From Bacillota bacterium (GTDB lineage Bacteria > Bacillota > Clostridia > Christensenellales > Aristaeellaceae): DNA of 64,000 bases. The notes under the pieces were generated by a model that worked only from the letters and a program-made list of their open reading frames with translations, searched no databases and had not been told where the DNA came from. Location: NCBI GenBank assembly GCA_023416585.1, contig JAEZHM010000032.1, forward strand, positions 1 to 64,000, written 5' to 3'. Positions 60,926 to 64,000 of this stretch are shown piece after piece (within the stretch, counting starts at the first letter, position 1; the number at the start of each line of letters is the position of its first letter). Made by a program: the position numbers and the translations under genes.

Positions 60926-62134
60926 ATGTCGCGTTCTATTTCCCGGATGTGTAAAGCCATCGCTCCTTCGGTTACGCTTAGCATTGATGCAAAAGCAAAG
61001 GATATGAAACAGCAGGGTCTGGACGTGGTGGGTTTTGGCGCCGGCGAGCCGGATTTTCCCACTCCCTCCCACATTTGTGACGCTGCCCGTGAAGCCATTG
61101 CGTTAAGGTTAACCAGGTATACCCCCTCGGAAGGGACGCTGGCGCTGCGTAAGGCCATATGCGCAAAGTTCCAAAGAGACAATGGCCTATACTACACTCC
61201 GGGAGAAATTATTGTATCTAATGGAGCCAAGCACTCCTTGTTCACCATCTTTCAGGCGATCCTGGACGATGGGGATGAGGTGCTGATCCCCACCCCCTGC
61301 TGGGTTAGCTATCCTGAGATGGTACGCATGGCCGGAGGCGTGCCGGTATTCGTTCCCACAACGGAAGATGATGATTTCGTTCCAACAAAAGATGCCCTTG
61401 CTGAAAAGATCACTGCCCGCACCAAGGCCATCATCATCACCAGTCCCTCCAACCCCAATGGCAGCGTCTGGTCAAAAGAGGCGCTTGAAAATGCCGCCGA
61501 CCTGGCAAAAGAACATGATTTCTTTATTGTCAGCGATGAGATATATGAAAATCTGCTCTATGACGGCCGCAGGCACATTTCCATCGCTTCCGTGTCGGAA
61601 GACGCCAAGGCCCGCACCTTTGTAGTCAACGGTCTGAGCAAATCCTATGCCATGACCGGCTGGCGCATCGGCTATTGCGCCGGGCCAATGGATGTCATTA
61701 AGGCTATGGGAAATTTTCAGAGCCAGGCTACCTCCAACCCCAACAGCATTGCCCAGCATGCCGGCGTCACGGCGCTCACCACTGACCAGACATGCGTCAA
61801 GGAAATGGCGGAGGAGTTTGAACGCAGACGCGATTATATGGTGGAGCATATCGGCTGGATATCGGGCCTTTCCTGCAAAAAACCCGCAGGAGCCTTCTAT
61901 GTGATGATGAACATGAAAGCACTCATCGGCCATAAATATAAAGGCCGGGAAATAAAAGGCAGCATGGATTTTGCAGAACTTCTTCTCAACGAGGAGCAGG
62001 TGGCCGTAGTACCTGGCGTTGCTTTTGAGGCGGAAGGATATTGCAGGCTCAGCTATGCCGTTTCCCTGGACGATATCAAAAAAGGCCTGGATCGTATAGA
62101 GCACTTTGTTTCTTTGCTGGAACCTCCCGTATGA
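60926..62134 (+). CDS. Aspartate aminotransferase-like class I PLP enzyme
   Basis: A 402-residue class I aminotransferase. Features: VVGFGAGEPDFPTPSHI (substrate loop), SNGAKHSLF (phosphate loop), ITSPSNPNGSVW (Asn), IVSDEIYENLLYDG (Asp-Tyr) and the PLP Lys in NGLSKSYAMTGWRIGY (about residue 240). The group Ib layout is that of bacterial aspartate aminotransferases, making oxaloacetate/glutamate interconversion the best guess. Start ATG 60926 has AGGAGG. The next gene, a Re-citrate-synthase-like enzyme, uses oxaloacetate and lies 36 bp downstream, so the two may supply 2-oxoglutarate and glutamate together. Confidence 0.9.
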   Translation: MSRSISRMCKAIAPSVTLSIDAKAKDMKQQGLDVVGFGAGEPDFPTPSHICDAAREAIALRLTRYTPSEGTLALRKAICAKFQRDNGLYYTPGEIIVSNGAKHSLFTIFQAILDDGDEVLIPTPCWVSYPEMVRMAGGVPVFVPTTEDDDFVPTKDALAEKITARTKAIIITSPSNPNGSVWSKEALENAADLAKEHDFFIVSDEIYENLLYDGRRHISIASVSEDAKARTFVVNGLSKSYAMTGWRIGYCAGPMDVIKAMGNFQSQATSNPNSIAQHAGVTALTTDQTCVKEMAEEFERRRDYMVEHIGWISGLSCKKPAGAFYVMMNMKALIGHKYKGREIKGSMDFAELLLNEEQVAVVPGVAFEAEGYCRLSYAVSLDDIKKGLDRIEHFVSLLEPPV

Positions 62135-62170
62135 TTATTCCATTTTTAAGAAATGATGAGGTGATTCGAA

Positions 62171-63565
62171 ATGCTCAAATTTGACCGGCGCACCAACTTA
62201 ATCCAGCAGGCCAAATACAAGTACTCCCTCCAGGATGTGAAGGAACCTAACCTGTACAGGGAAAGTTTCGATTATGCCTCTATCCCTAAAATCGCTTTCA
62301 ATAACCGTCTTGTTCCCATTAACATGCCGGATGAAATATGGCTCACCGACACCACCTTCCGGGATGGGCAGCAGAGCGTGTCGCCCTTCACGGTAGATCA
62401 GATTGTAATGCTATACAAACTCATGAGCCGCCTGGGCGGCCCCAAGGGCATTGTGCGGCAGAGCGAGTTTTTCCTCTACACCGAAAAGGACCGGGAAGCG
62501 CTGCGCCGCTGCCAGGAGCTTGATTTGCCCTTCCCCGAGATCACTACCTGGATCCGTGCCAATGAAAAGGACTTTCAATTGGTCAAGGAAGCGGGTGTCA
62601 AGGAGACGGGTATCCTGGTATCCTGCAGCGATTACCACATCTTTAATAAAATGCATATGACTCGCGGTCAGGCCATGGAAAAATACCTGTCCATCGTCCG
62701 CGCCGCACTGGATCGCGGAATCAAGCCCCGCTGCCATTTTGAGGATATCACCAGGGCCGATTTTTACGGATTTGTGGTTCCTTTCGCATCGGAGTTGATG
62801 CGCCTGAGCCAGGAAAGCGGTATGGCCATCAAGATCCGCGCCTGCGATACCATGGGCTATGGTGTGTCCTATCCCGGCACAGCCTTGCCCCGAAGCGTAC
62901 AGGGCATCATTTATGGCCTTAGGCACTACGCCGAGGTTCCTGCTGAGGACCTGGAATGGCATGGGCACAACGACTTTTACAAGGTTGTCTGCAATGCCGG
63001 TACCGCATGGCTATACGGGTGCGCCAGTATCAACTGCTCGCTGCTTGGCATAGGCGAACGTACCGGCAACTGCCCCCTGGAAGCTATGGCCATTGAGTAT
63101 CAGGCCTTACGCGGCACAACCGACAACATGGACCTGACCGCCATCACCGAGATAGCTGATTACATGGAGCGGGAGATCGGCATTGAAATAAGCCCCCGTC
63201 AGCCCTTTGTGGGCCGCCATTTCAATGTGACAAGGGCAGGCATCCATGCCGACGGCATGCTTAAGGATGAGGAAATCTACAATATCTTCGACACAGCCAA
63301 GATACTCAACCGCCCCGCAACAGTGGCCGTAGACAGCCACAGCGGCCTGGCCGGCATCGCGCACTGGATGAACGGATACTTCAAGCTTAAGGGCGAACAC
63401 GCCATCCAAAAGCACGATCCCCTTGTAGCAGCCATCAAGGAAAAGGTAGACACTCTGTACGACCAGGGCCGCAATACTGTAATGGGCGATGAGGAATTGG
63501 AGACATTGACCCGTACCATGGACCGCGAACGGTACGAAAGACTATTGTTCCACAAGAGCCGTTAA
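62171..63565 (+). CDS. Re-citrate synthase-like (HMGL/isopropylmalate synthase family)
   Basis: A 464-residue protein of the DRE-TIM/HMGL family: DTTFRDGQQS (about residue 58) supplies the metal-binding Asp, CHFEDITRADF the Glu-Asp site and WHGHNDF the HxH metal ligands. It lacks the LeuA allosteric C-terminal domain. Length and sequence resemble, from memory, the Re-face citrate synthase of Clostridium kluyveri and relatives, which makes citrate from acetyl-CoA and oxaloacetate in anaerobes without Si-citrate synthase; homocitrate or isopropylmalate synthase are alternatives. Start ATG 62171 follows ATGAGGTG. Coupling to the upstream aminotransferase gene fits an oxaloacetate role. Confidence 0.8.
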   Translation: MLKFDRRTNLIQQAKYKYSLQDVKEPNLYRESFDYASIPKIAFNNRLVPINMPDEIWLTDTTFRDGQQSVSPFTVDQIVMLYKLMSRLGGPKGIVRQSEFFLYTEKDREALRRCQELDLPFPEITTWIRANEKDFQLVKEAGVKETGILVSCSDYHIFNKMHMTRGQAMEKYLSIVRAALDRGIKPRCHFEDITRADFYGFVVPFASELMRLSQESGMAIKIRACDTMGYGVSYPGTALPRSVQGIIYGLRHYAEVPAEDLEWHGHNDFYKVVCNAGTAWLYGCASINCSLLGIGERTGNCPLEAMAIEYQALRGTTDNMDLTAITEIADYMEREIGIEISPRQPFVGRHFNVTRAGIHADGMLKDEEIYNIFDTAKILNRPATVAVDSHSGLAGIAHWMNGYFKLKGEHAIQKHDPLVAAIKEKVDTLYDQGRNTVMGDEELETLTRTMDRERYERLLFHKSR

Positions 63566-63900
63566 CCAGGGACTCTGCCCCTGGACCCCGATCAAGGGAT
63601 ATAACCCCTTGATAATCCCCATATTTTCATTATTTCCCTTTACTATCGTCTATATGATCATTATTTCTGTATCGTATCAAAATGGCTCCGCTTGTAAAAG
63701 CAAGTGGGGCTATCTTTTCATGAACCTGCAATTTGGTTTATAATGACTAAGTATGAATGCTTTTGCCCATAGCAAATTGTTGTGGGCTTTTTCTTGCCCA
63801 AAACCATTTGACAAACTCCCTCATGTTGTGTATCCTTCAAGCATCGAAATCGTCATGTTTATCTCATACACTATACTACAACAGAAAAGGAGTGCTCCCC
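63566..63900 (+). other. Gap with two hairpin groups
   Basis: Right after the stop, CCAGGG/CCCTGG and ATCAAGGG/CCCTTGAT form two adjacent hairpins (63568-63612), and their GGACCCC-type sequence resembles that at 22430-22445. Another terminator-like hairpin with TCTTTT is at 63685-63717. No gene is seen before the AAAGGAG site at 63887-63893. Confidence 0.5.
63685..63717 (+). terminator. Probable intrinsic terminator
   Basis: GCTCCGCTTG pairs with CAAGTGGGGC (two G-T pairs) around a 6-nt loop, followed by TATCTTTT. Confidence 0.5.
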
Positions 63901-64000
63901 ATGCGACCCATCTTTCAACAGGGCGACCTGGTTCTCTTTCAGGGCGATTCCATTACCGACTGCGGCCGCAACCGCCTTGAGCCCGGCAACTTGGGCTTTG
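63901..64000 (+). CDS. SGNH/GDSL-family hydrolase, N-terminus only
   Basis: The reading frame opens at ATG 63901 behind AAAGGAG and runs off the right edge after 33 codons. It encodes MRPIFQQGDLVLFQGDSITD followed by CGRNR, the block I motif of SGNH hydrolases (GDSIT with the nucleophilic Ser). Members deacetylate or de-esterify carbohydrates or lipids. The truncation is due to the window edge. Substrate cannot be inferred from this fragment. Confidence 0.7.
   Translation, partial: MRPIFQQGDLVLFQGDSITDCGRNRLEPGNLGF

Overview
The window looks like chromosomal DNA of a low-to-mid GC anaerobic Firmicute of class Clostridia, probably an uncultured gut or sediment lineage near Christensenellales or Oscillospirales. 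This is an inference from the gene repertoire: YesMN two-component genes, ECF-sigma/DUF4179 pairs, a Re-citrate-synthase-like enzyme, GTG and TTG starts behind strong AGGAGG sites, and a Bacillus-type LexA box. No rRNA or ribosomal-protein marker is present to settle it.

Region 1 (1-22113) is an integrated element ending at the 3' end of a tRNA-Val(GAC) gene. Its left part (1-7400, minus strand) is a phage-type replication module: partial primase/helicase, DUF4406 protein, family A DNA polymerase, zinc-binding protein, small coiled-coil protein, a broken SNF2 helicase and a sigma-like regulator. A lysogeny/SOS block follows (7600-11300): DinB polymerase, divergent XRE-S24 repressor, LexA-like winged helix and zinc-ribbon proteins. 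Next is a defence block (11458-21610): type III restriction-modification, a DUF5655 nuclease-like protein, an HNH endonuclease, a zinc-ribbon/SEC-C protein with a HEPN-like RxxxxH motif, and a PUA/EVE-like domain fused to a membrane helix. No integrase is visible between the repressor and the tRNA.

Region 2 (22300-30600, minus strand) is carbohydrate-related: a YesM kinase, solute-binding protein and YesN regulator set, a phosphohexomutase and a GH94 disaccharide phosphorylase. Two copies of a ~120 bp dispersed repeat lie just after two stop codons. Region 3 (30654-32913) holds an EAL-HDOD signalling protein and deoC.

Region 4 (33276-48836) is a surface-glycan cluster: MptE-like transferase candidate, methyltransferase-pyruvyltransferase fusion, short NeuB, NeuA-HAD fusion, SDR epimerase, TagF-like/beta-propeller fusion, LicD, TarI/IspD-like cytidylyltransferase, two tandem RgpF-like proteins and a GT2. 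Together they suggest a polymer carrying a nonulosonic acid, pyruvyl groups and phospho-polyol substituents. It is followed by two tandem copies of a structured RNA (48901-49458) with covarying helices.

Region 5 (49511-64000) has two ECF-sigma/DUF4179 modules around a BtrH-like protein and a four-repeat SH3 secreted protein, then a TetR/acyltransferase pair, an SOS pair (YedK-like protein and a second DinB with a LexA box), an aspartate aminotransferase, a Re-citrate-synthase-like protein and the start of an SGNH hydrolase.
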